Shown: positions 23,813-36,311 of the stretch, piece by piece | Layout of the letters: each line of letters starts with the position of its first letter | Numbering within the stretch: position 1 is the first letter of the stretch | Position numbers and translations under genes: made by a program | NCBI RefSeq assembly: GCF_027409185.1 | Contig: NC_084466.1 | Span: 70,724,501-70,788,500 of the forward strand | DNA: 64,000 nt | Source: Cynocephalus volans | Taxonomy: Eukaryota > Chordata > Mammalia > Dermoptera > Cynocephalidae | Direction: 5' to 3' | Notes under the pieces: generated by a model | What the model was told of the DNA's origin: nothing | Seen by the model: the letters and a program-made list of their open reading frames with translations, nothing else | Databases searched by the model: none

Positions 23813-25194
23813 ATTCAATCATTTTCTATTATAGTCTAGTACGGTTATAACTAATAAATAAATAAAACAAGTACAGCAAATATTAACAGTTCAGTCTGGT
23901 GATGGATATATGAGTTATTGGCCTATTCCTTCAAACTTTCTGATTATTTGGTCGTGGGAGGAGGAGCTGGGACAGGCTTTATTCTACCATATCCTCCATC
24001 GGCCCCTCTCCCACGCCCCCCAGTAAGTATAACCTGACCTAAGAGCAGTGTGTGTTAGCACAGCCTCCTAAGCACTAGATTTTGGCTCCTAAGGCCCACT
24101 CACTGGAGGCTATGTGACCTGGGCGAGGTGCTTAATTCCTCCAGGGACTTAGTGTTGAGTAGATGTAAAGAATGAAGAGGAAAGAGGCGTTGAGGATGAC
24201 TTCCAGATTTCTGGCCAGTGACACCTCAGGAAGAGGAGGCACAATTATTCCTAGGGGTTTTGGAGTTATTTCAGGCCAAAGTACTCAAGGAGGAAAGAGA
24301 GAGCTTTTATTAGCAGTGGTATGGGGACTCAGAGCCATTTAATTTTAATATTGGTCACTTGGGATTTCTTTTTGTACCCCAAGCTGATAAAGATGAAAAA
24401 GCAGTTATGTCTATTTTTCAAATGTTTTCTAAGGAGCATATATTATTTTTAAGGAAAAAAAATTTTTTAAGTCGTTCTATGGTTTATAACTCAGAAACAG
24501 CAGAGGTTTTGCATATTATGAAATATGTTTAATTATGAGTAATTATTTAATTATGGGCTAAATAGTAAGTTTTTGAGTACATACATTTGATCTTCTAAAA
24601 TAAATATATCGATCAATTCATAATAATAAAATGCTGCTTGATGTGTTTTGGCAGCAGTTGAGGGAGAAACTGGCAACAGCAGTAACAGCAGGATGGAGGG
24701 CACCCGGGTGGCATCATGAGGAGAGGTGGGCGGAGAGAGACAGCCACAGCTGGGCAGGGCAGCTGGGGTGTGAACCAACCAGGATCCGCAGGGAAGGAAA
24801 AAAATGGGTGGGGAGGTTCAAGATCAGTAACATCAGGAGCAAATTTTCCTAATAGGAGCCACTAGGTGGCTCACTGATTATATTTCCAGGCATTAGAAAT
24901 AGATTATATCTGATCCTCACCATAACCTTGCAAGATAGATCGTTATGTTTGGTTTCTGTTCGGTCAAAGTGAAAAAAAGAAAAACAAGGTAAATAACACA
25001 GGAAGACTTATAACGAAAGGCAGTTGTTCCTTGCTTTTATTTCCAAGCCTCAGTCCCATTTCCCGAGGGCAACCACTTCAGCCTTTAGGGTTTTCATTCT
25101 CCTGCTGATGATCTTCAACTGTATAAATATGATTAAGCTGTTATTTTATGACAATAATTACTGACTCTTGTAATGACATTCAAATTCAGCCTAA
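23813..25194. other. Nothing recognised
   Basis: No gene is found. Short frames near 24550-24850 overlap on both strands and look like chance. Confidence 0.4.
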
Positions 25195-25198
25195 TTCA

Positions 25199-25226
25199 CC
25201 CTCCCACACACACAACACACACACAA
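25199..25226. repeat. CA-type simple repeat
   Basis: A short interrupted run of CA dinucleotides. Confidence 0.7.
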
Positions 25227-26039
25227 TTGTTACATCACAATTTTTAGTTCTGTTGTTCACTTTTGCAACTTTAATATCCTTAAACTTTTGGTTTTAGTTC
25301 TATCAAATACAGACAGCATCTCCTGGCCCTCCCCTTTGTGACAGGAGGGGATCTGGGCTCCTGCCCCTCCCCGACTCCCCACCTCTACTTCCACCTCCCA
25401 GCTATTGAATGCTGTACCCTTTGATCTCCATGACTGATACATTTAAACTCCATTCTGCAATCTGTAGTTAAGTCTTCTATAGTCTGTCCTCAGGTTGAAT
25501 CTAACAGACATTAACTAATAAACAGCACTGACATTATGTTTGTGAAAATTTTGGTTCACAGCAGAGCCAAGTATGTGCTGTAATTAATTTTCTTTCTCTG
25601 TAACCACAGTGTCATAACCCTGTGCCACTCAATTGCTCAAAATCATGGTTAACTTACTTTTTTCTTTTTTTTTTTTTGCTCAGAATCCTTTTTTTTTTTG
25701 AAGCTCATTGACGTCTTGTTTTAATTTGATTCATATTAGTATTATGACTTTCTTGTACAATTTTTTCTAAAAAAATAATTTCCAGGTGCTTTTCTTATTT
25801 TCATTCATCCTTTGCCTATAATGTGTCTTCAAGTTCTTCCAACTCTATGTTCTATGAAATCCCTTTCTTTCTTGGAGTCCCCATTCTTGCTCAGATATTA
25901 GCGGGTGGCTAAGTCACTCATACAGCTGACATACTGGGTCACATCTGCTGCTTCCTGAATCCTGCTTCCTCCTGTTAGTTTTACTGACGGAGTATGTGCT
26001 CAAATAACTCCTCAAGAAAAGGTGTATGGCAGGTAAGCT

Positions 26040-27050
26040 TTCTGAGTCTTTCATGTCTAACAATTCTTTATTTTGCCCTCACAAGTAATTTGACAGGATA
26101 TAGGTGTCCCAAGTTGAAAATCATTTTCCCCCTGAACTTGGAAGCTATTATTCCGTGGCTTCTAGTGCAGCTGATGAAAAAGAAACGAGTACGATTCCTG
26201 TTTCTTGTAGAAGTTTATTTTCTTCCACTCCTGGAAAGCTTTTAAGATCTCTGGATAACTTGTTCTGAAATTTCCATGTGGTGTGTGGCCTTTTCCATTT
26301 CCCATAATGAACATTCAGGAGGCCCTTTTTAACCGTAAGCTCATTTCTTTAGTTCTGGATATTTTCATTGTATTATTTCTTTGCTGTCCTTCTTTCCTCA
26401 GTCTTCTCTGCTCTTTTTGGAATTCCTATTAGTCTCTTACTGGGCCCCCTCTGGGTTGGTCCTCTGTGTGTGTATATATGTGTATTTTCTACGCTCATAT
26501 TTTACATATTTGGGGGTTTTGCTCCAGGTTTGGGGAGATTTCTTCTATTGAACATTTTCACGGATTTCTTACCATTTTCCAATTCTTCCTTTTTTACAGC
26601 ATTGTGTTGAAGATGTAATATCATATCACATCTCTTTAATGATAAATAGTTTTGCAGGGTTTTTATTCGACTCTTCCTGTATTCCCTGAATTATACGTTT
26701 CCTCTGGGGGTCAGTTTTTCTGTTCTCTTTCTTCATCATACTGCAGGCATTATCAAGCGTTTGGTGATTCTTAGTTGTCAGGTTTTTCTCAGGAATGAGA
26801 AAGGAGTGAGTCTGACTAGGAGCTCCAAGCACAGGAGTGGAGCTTGGCGACTGGAAGCCTTCAGTCTAGTCGCTAGAGATCTGATCGTGGTGCTGGAGCT
26901 CCTCAAATGCCGGAATGGAGATGGCTTGTGCTGGGGCACCAAAAACGCTGCCCAGGTTTTCCCAGAAAGATCCTTCGATCTCTTTAGAAAAGTCCCCTCT
27001 GGTCATATGTTGGCTGGAGGTTTTGTTTTTGTCTCAGGTTAGACTCCTGG
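26040..27050 (-). repeat. Probable old interspersed repeat (LINE-like, reversed)
   Basis: The T-rich plus strand has phrases I associate with an old mammalian LINE-type repeat (TATTATTTCTTTGCTGTCC, then GGAATTCCTATTAGTCTC and TTTCTTCATCATACTGCAGG). I cannot name the family with confidence. Confidence 0.3.
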
Positions 27051-27404
27051 CTGCTGGGGGTTCTTGGTGCCAGAGCTGAGGAGCAGTGTGGAGCGTGCCC
27101 GTTTCATAGACGGATTGTCACTGTCTTCAGTCTTCTCTTCACTCCAGTAACTTCTACAAGTCACCAGGCTCTGTAAGGTCCTGCCACACGGGGAGGCTCC
27201 CTCAGCACCTGCAGGACTCTCCACGCACACCTGGGCTAAATCTTCTTCCACTCACTGTTCCTCCATGTACTTTGTCTTCCAGACACCTGTCAACCTTACC
27301 CTCTTGTTCTCTAAATTGGCTTTGTTATTACACCTCTTCTGTTCCCTTACTATAATTTTAATTGAGCCCTAGGAGGGAGAGGAAATAAACGTGTGTGCTC
27401 AAGT

Positions 27405-27565
27405 CCCCATCTTGAACCAGTAGCAAGGGCAGGCATTATTATTCCCATTTCACATTTAGAAAACAGGCTCATGGGATTAAGTGACTTACCTAAGATCACG
27501 CAGCTAGAAAAGCAAGGACCAGAATTAAGCCCGTGTTCTTCCAACTATGCCAAACTACTTCTTTT
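27405..27565 (-). mobile_element. MIR SINE
   Basis: Reversed MIR core: CATTATTATTCCCATTTCAC, AAACAGGCTCATGGGATTAA, TTACCTAAGATCACGCAGCT and GTGTTCTTCCAACTATGCC. Confidence 0.85.
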
Positions 27566-28004
27566 TGTCCAAACCACAACCCAACTGGTATGACCTGGAG
27601 AAACAAGGTCTTACATGCTGAGGTTTAAAATGCCATCCTTTGTATATAAAAATGATCTAGAAATTTCCCAGACTAAAAAGTGTGCAATATCATTTTACAT
27701 AGAGTTACATATCTAACATGAGAAATTATCAAAGTCATAAAACAGCAGTTTTATACATTTCGTGGGTCGGGCTTGGGTGGAGTAGAACTTGAGGGGGAAA
27801 TTGGTAGGAAAGGCTGGATTATCACTGAGTAGTGGTGGCTAGGGCTTGGCACGCTGAGTGCTGCCAGCTCTGTCAAACCCACTTGAGCAGAAGTCACCAC
27901 TGGGGAGCACTTGCTTCAAAGAGGTGGGGCAGACTCTGGAGCAGTGGGGTGAATGGGGGCGACTGCTAGGAAGATAGAGCACCCCATCTATTTGGAGGCC
28001 ACTC

Positions 28005-28090
28005 TCTCATATATATTCAATATTTATTAAGTAACAACTATGTGCCAGAGACTGTAATAGGCTGCAGAGACACCTTCACCTTTAGCCAGG
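28005..28090 (-). mobile_element. L2 3' end
   Basis: Has CAATATTTATTAAGTAAC followed by AACTATGTGCCAGAGACTG, a typical reversed L2 tail. A second, weaker one starts at 28262 (GTGCTCCCACTCTATGGCAG). Confidence 0.6.
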
Positions 28091-28345
28091 GTAAGAGCCC
28101 AAAGAGACGAGGATCCCTTCACTTATGGAGACCTCTAGAAATTAAAATCCCATAGTATCTCATAGAAACACATCCACTTCATAACGGTTTAAGATTTAAA
28201 CTGTGACACAGAATTATCCTAATTCAACCATAAATACTGTTTAAAGGCTTTTGAATAACTGATCACTTATGCAGCAAATCTTTATTGTGCTCCCACTCTA
28301 TGGCAGACACTGGGGCCAGGACCAAGGGACACAATGGTGAAGAAT

Positions 28346-30390
28346 AGAAAATTATTTCTAATGAAGTTACCACTTCTCCACCAAAGACAATGCTGAAGCA
28401 TCTTCCTTTCCTGTTCTCTGAGGCCAAATTAGCTTTAACTTTGAAATGTACATACTGACTCTTGGTGAGACCCCAGAAAACTGGGCTAGGTGGATGGTGA
28501 GCCTGCTGCATGTGGTGCTGCAACACTAATTTAGATGCATGGTGTATGGGAGAAGAACATGATTTAATGGAAAAATCTCTCTGTTCATAGTGTTTTCCTC
28601 TAATTTTCACCTTTCCCATAGCTGTTTTGGCCTCAGTCTACCCTTCACTGTAGGGTAATTTGTTGTGAAATCTGGAAAGAGTAAGCACGAACCCTCTGTC
28701 CTCAAAGGTCGGCAGGCAGGCCTGTGATCTTGGAAACAGAACAAAGCTTTCTAGTGTGACAAAGAAGTTGGAGATGAAAAAGCCTGGTTTCCTCTTCTTT
28801 GCATCAGCACACACCGGCTGTCAGACAGCTCTGAATAACCTTCCCCTCCTGAAAGGTAGAGAGTTACTATTAAAGCATTTCCAAAAGAAGGTATATTTAA
28901 TTTTCAGTAAAAGTGACATAAATGAAGTGGGTGTGCAACAAATATGAGAGAAACTTTTAAAACAACAGTATTTGCATTGGTGATTTATTTCCCCATCTAA
29001 TTCCACTCTCTTCAACGTTCCCTGAAATCTCACCAGCAGGCAGATGCAAACGGGTAAACTCTAAAGAGAAAAAGGAAAACGCAGTCTAAAAGCCAGGGCA
29101 GGTGTGGCAGTTAGAGAGGTCACCATGGAAAAGAAGGAAAGGGCAGCTACTCCAGTGTATGCAGAGAAGTCATCAGGTTCAAGTCCCTGAGGCTGCGGAG
29201 TGCCACATGGTGCCTGATGACAGACTTCCAATGAAGGAGCCCAACCTTTAGGTTCTCTGTTTAGCCTTTTTCCAAATAAAGCAAGTCGCAAGACCATTCC
29301 TAACTTCTCATCAAGCCGTAGAGTGCCTTCTTTTGGGAAAAGATAGTAGAGGTGCCTCTTCATGCCCTCATATTGCACAAAGGACCAGCTTTCTCCTGAA
29401 GTTTCTGCTCTGGGAGACTTGCAAAGACTGAGGGCAGAGTTCAAAGAGCATGGCATTTAGAATAAAGTATCAGTTCATTTCCCATCTAATCCTGTTAATT
29501 ACCCTCCCTGAGTCTCAAATTCCTCTTCTGTAGAAAGTGGCAGCAAGTTTGAATAAGAAAACAAAAGTGATTGTAAATTTCTAAGAAGATTTTTTTCCCC
29601 TTTATTTCCCTCTTTACCTGTTTCTTCTAACTGAAAAAAGCTTAAAGTGTGAAATTGTAAACTGGTCCACCTGCTTTCTATATTTATGCATTGCTAAAAT
29701 AACATGATAAAGCTGTGTTTGAAAACTTACATGCACAGATTCAGGATGACACCCTCCGGGGTCTCTGCTGCCAGTTTGGTCCAGGAACACACGGTCGGCA
29801 TCCTGGTGCCAGGCAGTGTCCCGGCCAGCACCCCTGCCCATTTTCCAGCTGATGCTTTCTCAAGAGACGATACTGTCCTTGCCAAGACGTTTACCATTTG
29901 CTCGGAACAATAATGGATGTGGATGGGTCTTCATTTGACTCACCTCCTAAACAATCACCTTCTTACGTTATTTCTCCGAAGCAGAATCAACTCACATAAT
30001 TTCGCGCCAGGGCACCTGAACACTTCATTGCATAAAAAACATTAATTAAGGTATCATCCAACTCTGGCCTGAAAGTTCTTCTGGAATATCCTGCTATAGC
30101 ACCATTTCTAGGCAGCTTAGTGGTCTAAAGGTCATAATTACCTTAATTAGGCAAATATGAAACCTGTTCAATACTGCCCCAGAGGGAGTTAAATTCTTAT
30201 GTATTTAGAACCTTAAAAATTACAGGTCAGACTTGTGACACCAAGTTACCTTTGCTCCAGCCTTCATTAGTTGAGGCTCCCAGATTTGTTTCAGGTTGGA
30301 AACTACCAATACAGTGTTCAAAGCATGTCATACTCACAAGCCACATCTTGTCATTTTTCATATCCATGACAGACCAAGCCCCATTTACTT
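28346..30390. other. Region downstream of THSD1, nothing recognised
   Basis: I see no exon, RNA gene or clear repeat. A 131-codon minus frame (29061-29456) has no recognisable family. This lies beyond the putative THSD1 poly(A) site and is presumably intergenic. Confidence 0.4.
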
Positions 30391-30398
30391 GTTTAAAT

Positions 30399-30404
30399 TT
30401 TATT
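30399..30404 (-). terminator. THSD1: Candidate THSD1 polyadenylation signal
   Basis: AATAAA on the minus strand, about 235 bases after the THSD1 stop codon. It is the first canonical signal downstream, and a GT-rich stretch (TGTGGCTTGTG, about 30335-30345) follows at a plausible distance. No transcript evidence is available. Confidence 0.45.
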
Positions 30405-30637
30405 ATCATTGTTATTAGTAATGAACCAACAGAAAAAGGGTAACAGAAAAAGGGAAAAGTTCGGGATAAATAACGTCTTCCTTATGAATTAAAACCCACA
30501 CATCCAGGCACATCCTCCTTGTGAGTTACTTCTTGCCCACATTCAGTCCCCCTGTAGAACAGTTACAGAGAACAGGCCACAGGACAATGTGAGCCGTGGA
30601 CAGCACGACCTGGGCAAAGGACCCAGCTGACCTCGGT

Positions 30638-31992
30638 CTAGATGACCAGCTTCTCCACACTGAGTGTACTTGTGGTTTCATCCTCTTCATTTGACCCAAA
30701 ATACCCCGGAAGGTCCAGCATCCTCTGCTCAGCCTCAGTGAGGCCGAACGACGTATTGTCATAGAAGGCGAACCCGGGGTGGGCCGGGAAGCTCTGACAC
30801 TTGTCTTTTCTACATGGAGAGGGACTTAGAGGACTGACCCTCTGGTAGCTATCTTTGGGGGAAACAGGGGAAGACTGCTTCCTTGAGACACTCCTGTGAC
30901 TGGGGGACGGTCCCCTCCAAGCTCGGTGAGGCTCTGTTCTCTCGACTCCTGCCACGAATCCTGCCTGGCGGTCTCCCACCTCTGGTTTCCTGGAGGGCTG
31001 CCCCAAGGTGTAGGACTTGGGGAGAGGGCTTAAGGGACGACTGCTTCCACCTGCCCCTGGGCAATGCTCCAGTTTCTCAGGAAGCAGGGGGACGCCTCGG
31101 CTGTGAGGCCTCCCTCTGTCCCCGGCCTGGTCCCAGGTCCGCGTCCTGGAACTGTAGGCGGGGGCCTGTCCTGGAGTCAGACTGGACATGCTCCTCTCCC
31201 TGAATGGCCGGGCCTGCTTGGTTTCATGGAAACTGGCCGTTCTCCTGAAATGGGAAATCCTGGGGTGGCTCCTCTCCGACAGGGCCCCTCTGCTGCCCAC
31301 CGGCCTCACCTGTGACTTGCGGATCAGGGTCTGGCTGGGGCTTACGGCACAACTGGCCTGCGACACACTGAAATCCAGCCTGGAGGGAGGCCTGTCGCCG
31401 GCACTGACCACCGGCTGGTCCGGAAACGGGGACCTGATCCGGAACCTGCTCGCTGCCGCTTCTTCGGGGCTTTCCAGGTCGAGCGGGGGGCCGGCGGCGG
31501 CGTCGATGGCAGTGTCTGTCAGGGGACTCTGGGACACGTGGTACACTTTGGTGGTTTCGGTCAGGCCTTTCCTCTTCATCTCCTTCAACTGCTGCTGCGC
31601 CAGGCGGTAGCTGAACAGGGGCGGGATGATCTTGTGGGCGCCGGACTGGACGCCCTGGCTGCCCGCCGCGTCGTCCCCGGGCGTCCTGCAGCTCAGCGGG
31701 AGCCCCGCGTCCCCCGCGTCCCCCGCCGGCGCGTCCCCCGAGTCCGACAGGCCCCCGCGCGGCTCGCAGATGCTCTCCTCGTCCGAGTCCTTCCGGAAGC
31801 CGGCGGCGGGGAGGCCGCCGTGTCGCGCGGCGGCGCCACACTCGGGGGCGCGGCCGCAGCGCCGCCACAGCGTGATGAGCACGGTGGCCGCGATGATGAG
31901 CAGGCACAGGGAGATCCCCGTGACGGTCACCAGGTTGCTGGACCTCACCGGTCCCTGGGGCTGGAGAGGAGACGGGCTGGATGGCCGCGAAG
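30638..31992 (-). CDS. THSD1: THSD1 last coding exon: transmembrane segment and cytoplasmic tail
   Basis: THSD1 is a single-pass membrane protein of endothelial cells whose cytoplasmic tail works at focal adhesions. Its thrombospondin type-1 domain and N-terminal region are encoded by earlier exons that are not in this window. The exon opens 1 base into a codon and encodes 450 complete residues. Residues about 20-42 form the helix (VTVTGISLCLLIIAATVLI) with a WRRCGR stop-transfer end. The tail is Ser/Pro/Arg-rich, with conserved-looking blocks such as KIIPPLFSYRLAQQQLKEMK, TTKVYHVSQSPLTDTAI and LTEAEQRMLDLPGYFG. The C-terminus is STLSVEKLVI, a possible class II PDZ ligand (inference). The frame stays open upstream to 32095, but the splice site shows that the exon starts at 31992. 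No frameshift or stop is seen, so it looks functional. A GDA-type repeat near residue 84 is unusual. Confidence 0.93.
31640..31960. other. THSD1: GC- and CpG-rich block in THSD1 coding sequence
   Basis: This part of the exon has dense CpG dinucleotides and is far more GC-rich than its surroundings. GCGTCCCCC occurs on the plus strand at 31707, 31716 and 31731. By eye it would qualify as an intragenic CpG island, but no count was made. Confidence 0.6.
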
Positions 31993-32012
31993 CTACAAAA
32001 AAGGAAGGACAC
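31993..32012 (-). promoter_or_regulatory. THSD1: Splice acceptor of the THSD1 last exon
   Basis: On the minus strand a pyrimidine tract CCTTCCTTTTTTGTAG ends immediately before the exon. It gives a phase-1 intron boundary and rules out the upstream ATG at 32095 as a natural start. Confidence 0.9.
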
Positions 32013-33850
32013 GTGTGTTCTCCGGTGTCGTTTTCTCTGAGTGGCTTGTTCCACCCACGCAGCAGTTCAAGAGGGAAGGAAAATAAACAGGCCACACGCG
32101 GTCACCTCGTAAGGGGCCACGCTGTAAAGACAGACCTCAGCAGTGAGGCGACCGGGCGAACCGAAATCCAAGCGACTCCCGGGCTCCCCAGCTCTGCTGA
32201 AGCTCCTGTCACACGTCCACACAGAAGCAGCAGGGACAAACTGTCAAGGTAAGGTCACGGTTGTCACCTGTGAAAGGCACACTGGGAAATTCCCACCAGC
32301 TATAAACCCTGAAACGCAAAATGACTGAGGCAGGTTGTGCCTAAATGTGCACATCCGAAGAGAAACCAGCTGATGAAAATAGGACCCTCGGTCGCAGTAC
32401 GATACGACTCGTTTCCCTTCTCGTGTCCGCGAACCGAGTGTGGAAGCTGCTGCTTTCGCGCCCGTCCGGTTCCAGCTGTCCACTCCCCGCCCTGCCTTCC
32501 ACGTGGCGCTGGCTTCCTCGTCCCTCCTCTCCTGTCCCACAGTCATCAAAATGTTTCAACAAGATGCAGATACCACCTGGCGCCTCCGCCTGTGCTGCCA
32601 CCAAAACACCAGGTTTCCACCTGAGACTGACTCATGCCACCTGGTCTCACCCCCTTGGTCGCTGCCCTCCACTGAAGGCTTCCAGTCCCCTGCCCTGTCT
32701 TTTTCCCACAGTCTTTTTGCCACCAGCTCTGCGCATTGCCTCCTCCACGCATTCTCCACTGCCCTCTGCTCTCCTTTCCCCTGCACCTTGTGGGACACCT
32801 GGGCACAAATCCCTCAGCATCCCTAATCTCTGCACAAAGCATCCCCTGGCCTCCTTACCCTACCTGAGGCCTGGCTGTCCCTGCAGGGCAGAGCTAGCCC
32901 CACCCCTCTCAGGTAGAAGCTGTCACACAGGCTGTTGTTAGAAACAAACAGGGCCAGCAGCTGGATGTGTTCCCCAGTGTCATTCCTCATTGCCATTTTC
33001 AGCCAGTACTCTGTCACCTTCGTAGAAAATTTCTGTTCCTTTGATGTCCCGCCATCCACCTAGACCACCCTTCTGCCCCCAACGCTGTCACCTCCCAGCC
33101 TCCTGACAGCCGTCAGTCACTCTAGCACCTGGGTCCCAGACTTCCTCCCCATCCCAGAGCTAAGACCATCCCAGGCGGCTTCAGGGTCCATCCAGGATGT
33201 GGTACCTCTCCATCGTCTGCAGCCACGTCTCTTCTGGAATCTGAACCGCCACAGCCACTCTCTGGCGGTGTCCTCTCACTCACTCATTATCACCACACTA
33301 CAGGATTCAACCTCACTGAGATTTTGATTCTCCAACCCTCCATGTCCTCCCAATCTGCCAGCCACCTCCTAGCCCACTTATGTCCCTACCAGCTTACAGC
33401 CATGACCCATCACTGGAACTAATTTCTTTCCAACAACCTCAACTCTCTTGACCTCTAATACTGAGCTATACCCCTTCCCCTGCTCTGCAGCAAAAGTCCA
33501 GCCCTAAATAAACCCAGACGTGAATTCTCCACTGCCGCACCCGGGCCCTGAGCACTGGTGGAGAAAATAACGCAACCCCGCTGGCCAGTGCCTTGGCAAG
33601 TGCGTGGCGCCCAAGCTCAGCTGCCCACAAATCCTTCCATGGTCCCTAAGCAGCTCTCTCTTCTGTCCCCTACCTCACCTGCATCAAACTGCACCACTTC
33701 CTCAAGCCCCTTGCCCCAGCCCCTTTCTCAGCAGTCTGGTAGGTCACAACAAACATAGAAGCCATCAGGCAAGTACACCCCATAAACTTAGCAGCAATCA
33801 CATCTTTACTTGGCTTTTTCTTTACACAGTCAGTGGGAGGAGTGTCCTCC
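32013..33850. other. THSD1 intron, CT-rich, no exon found
   Basis: The plus strand is pyrimidine-rich from about 32440 on and reads like an old interspersed repeat that may join the L2-like sequence starting at about 33850. No thrombospondin-type motif was found on the minus strand. Confidence 0.4.
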
Positions 33851-34224
33851 TATAAAAGGTGAGTCCACAAACAAATGCTCTCCAGGCCACCCTTCTCCAG
33901 GGGATCGTCCCTCTGTAGCACTTATCTCCAGCTTCTCCTCTATGTAGCTCCTTTTCCTCAGCACAGAAACATGCTCAAGCTCTTCTCACTTTAAAAGACC
34001 CTTCCCCAACCCTCTCACTCTGCCATGGCCATCTCTTGCTCCTTGTCTTCCAAGCCACACTTGCAGAAGAGGAATCCACATTCACTGACTTCCTGCTCCT
34101 ACGTTGTCACCTCTGTCTCCTACAACCTGCCCCCAGGATTCCAATGAAACAGATCCTGCTGACATCATTAATGACCTCCTAATAGCCAGATTTAAAAGAA
34201 TTCTGTCCTGTAACACTGGCTACT

Positions 34225-34372
34225 GGGCCGAGCCCATGGCGCACTCAGGAGAGTGCGGCGCTGGGAGCACAGCGACACTCCCGCCGCGGGTTCGGATCCT
34301 ATATAGGAATGGCCGGTGCACTCACTGGCTGAGTGCCGGTCACAAAAAAGACAAACAAACAAACAAACAAAA
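34225..34372 (+). mobile_element. CYN SINE (tRNA-derived, type GCCGAGCCC)
   Basis: tRNA-like head with A-box-like GGCGCACTCAGGAGAGTG, B-box-like GGTTCGGATCC, then CTATATAGGAATGGCC and a CAAA-repeat tail. The perfect 13-bp target duplication AACACTGGCTACT lies at 34212-34224 and 34373-34385. It is a SINE, not a tRNA gene. Confidence 0.93.
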
Positions 34373-34410
34373 AACACTGGCTACTTCTTACAGTTAGACA
34401 CTTCTTACAG

Positions 34411-34438
34411 CTCTCTCTCTCTCTCTCTCTCTCTCTCG
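34411..34438. repeat. TC simple repeat
   Basis: About 13 uninterrupted CT dinucleotides. Confidence 0.9.
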
Positions 34439-34486
34439 GTTTGAATGAGAACATAACACTCATGTAATTTAGAGAAAAGAGCATTT

Positions 34487-34665
34487 GGGCCGGCCCGTGA
34501 CTCACTTGGGAGAGTGTGATGCTGATAACACGAAGGCCTTGGGTTCGGATCCTATATAGGGATGGCCGGTTCGCTCACTTGGGCGAGTGTGGTGCTGACA
34601 ACACCAAGCCAAGGGTTAAGATCCCCTCACCGGTCATCTTTTTTAAAAAAAAATAAAAATAAAAA
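34487..34665 (+). mobile_element. CYN SINE, dimeric form
   Basis: Two tRNA-like units joined by GATCCTATATAGGGATGG. The first has GGCCGGCCCGTGACTCAC, the second GGTTCGCTCACTTGGGCG and AAGGGTTAAGATCCCC. An A-rich tail follows. The dimer form differs from the GCCGAGCCC form at 34225, 36312 and 40591. Confidence 0.92.
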
Positions 34666-34967
34666 GCGTTAGCTTTGGAGCTGGGGAGATCTACATCCCA
34701 TTGCTGGTTCCACTAGTTCTGCTGTCTACATCAGATGTCCTGTCACCTCCATCTCACTTGCCCATGTTCCTGTGATATCCCTGATCTCAAGGTAGTGGCA
34801 CTGCAGTCCACACAGTTGCCAGTGCTGAGTCCTGGGCTTCATCCTTCACACCTCTCCATCGTTCTCCAGCACTCACCATGCCCAGTCTTTGAATCCTGCT
34901 CTCCCTGCATCCCCACTACCGACACTCCATTTTGCACATGGGTTATTGAAAAACTCTTCACGGGCAC

Positions 34968-35395
34968 TGCTGTGGATTGGATGTCCCCCCCAAAGCACTT
35001 TGAGACTTAATCTCCACATTATCACATTGTCATACAATGTTAAGAAGGTAGGAAATCCTATTATGGTAAGTGAAAGGTGGGGCCTTGAAGGGGTGACTAG
35101 ATTGTGAGGACCACATCCTAGTGAGTGGATCAATCCATTGATGGTTTAATGGTGGTCATGGGCATGGTTTTGATGGCTTTATAGAGAGTGAATGAGATTA
35201 GTTCTCTCTCTAGCTCCACCTTCTGCTGTGTGAGAACCTGTGTTGCTGTGTAGTCACCAGAAACAAGGCCTTCACCAGATGGCTTCCTTGGACTTTGGGC
35301 TCCCCAGCCTCTGAAACTGTAAGCAATAAATATTTTCTTTATAAATTAGCGAGTTTCAGGTATTTTGTTATAAGCAGCAGAAACAGACTAATACA
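34968..35395 (+). mobile_element. Solo LTR, MaLR (MST/THE1-like)
   Basis: Starts TGCTGTGGATTGGATGTCC and ends GAAACAGACTAATACA. The perfect 5-bp duplication GGCAC lies at 34963-34967 and 35396-35400. AATAAATATTTTC lies near the 3' end. It is related to 6121-6554. Confidence 0.93.
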
Positions 35396-36311
35396 GGCAC
35401 CTCTGCTGCCATGCCTGTCCTTCTGACTGTACTCCATCCCACAGCCAGAGATCCCACTAAAACACAGGTCCAAACCTTCAAGGCCACTCAGGATCTGGTC
35501 CTTGCCCACCCATCCAGCCTCGTTCTTCTCACCCCTCTTGGCACACTGTCCTCCAGCCACTCTCAACTATTTTCAGTTCTCCAGGTCTCTCAATGTGCCA
35601 GCTTGTGCCATGCCTTTCTTTATTATTCCTTTTGCTAAAACTCCCATTCTCACCTACTTCACCAGGGTGACACCATTTCAGCTCTCAAACTTCAGCTCAC
35701 ATATCACCTCCACCAAGAATGCAGATGTCCCCAGCATGGATTATCAACCCTACATGCTTCCACAGCAAGCTGTGGAGACCTCTATCCTTGCAGGCCCTAT
35801 ATTGTACTGTGTATCGTGCCTGCTTATGTGCCTTCCAAGCTACATCATCAGCGCCTTCAAGACAGAAAAGTGTCTTATCAATACATTCCCAGCCCCAATC
35901 ACAGTAACCTGCACACAGTTGGTACTCAATAAATGTGAGTCTCATTAATTAATTCATCCATTTAGTATTAAGAAGGTAATGGCAAGCCGATCAGTATTCC
36001 ATCAGAGGGAACATGGGTCCAACAGCGACTGGACCCTCCTGCTCTCTCGTTGAACAAGATGGACCAAATTAATGCAGAGCTGCATTCAGACCTTGGCATA
36101 AAGACATCCCTGTAAAGCCAACAAAAGCAAACTCCTAACCAAGTGAACATAGTTGAATGATGAAAGATGTTCCCTGATTTGTCTCTTCTTTCACCTACAG
36201 TGGCTGCTGATAACAGTGGATAGCACCACTGCTATGACACATTATGAACCTCTTCATTTAACTCCGTTATCCCTTGACTCTGACCAGCTCCATTAAAAGC
36301 CAAAGCTGGAG

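Larger units (their letters stand above)
33850..35950 (+). mobile_element. L2-like LINE, interrupted
   Basis: Phrases such as TTAATGACCTCCTAATAGCC (RT region) and, near the 3' end, AGTTGGTACTCAATAAATG followed by an ATTAATTAATTCATCC tail fit an L2. It is interrupted by two SINEs (34225, 34487), a TC repeat and a MaLR LTR (34968). Confidence 0.5.

Noticed and set aside
29061-29456. 131-codon minus-strand frame downstream of THSD1
   Set aside because: No family resemblance, splice signals or supporting context.
31224-32054. 276-codon minus frame overlapping the THSD1 exon
   Set aside because: A shadow frame in GC-rich coding sequence; the THSD1 frame explains the region.
32823-33059. Minus frame with RNDTGEH, similar to ENDTGEH just upstream of the THSD1 exon
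   Set aside because: The latter lies in intron sequence before the splice acceptor, so the match of a few residues is probably coincidence.
34225-34330. tRNA-like sequence with A and B boxes
   Set aside because: The A-tail and flanking target duplications show a tRNA-derived SINE, not a tRNA gene; the same holds for the other CYN copies.
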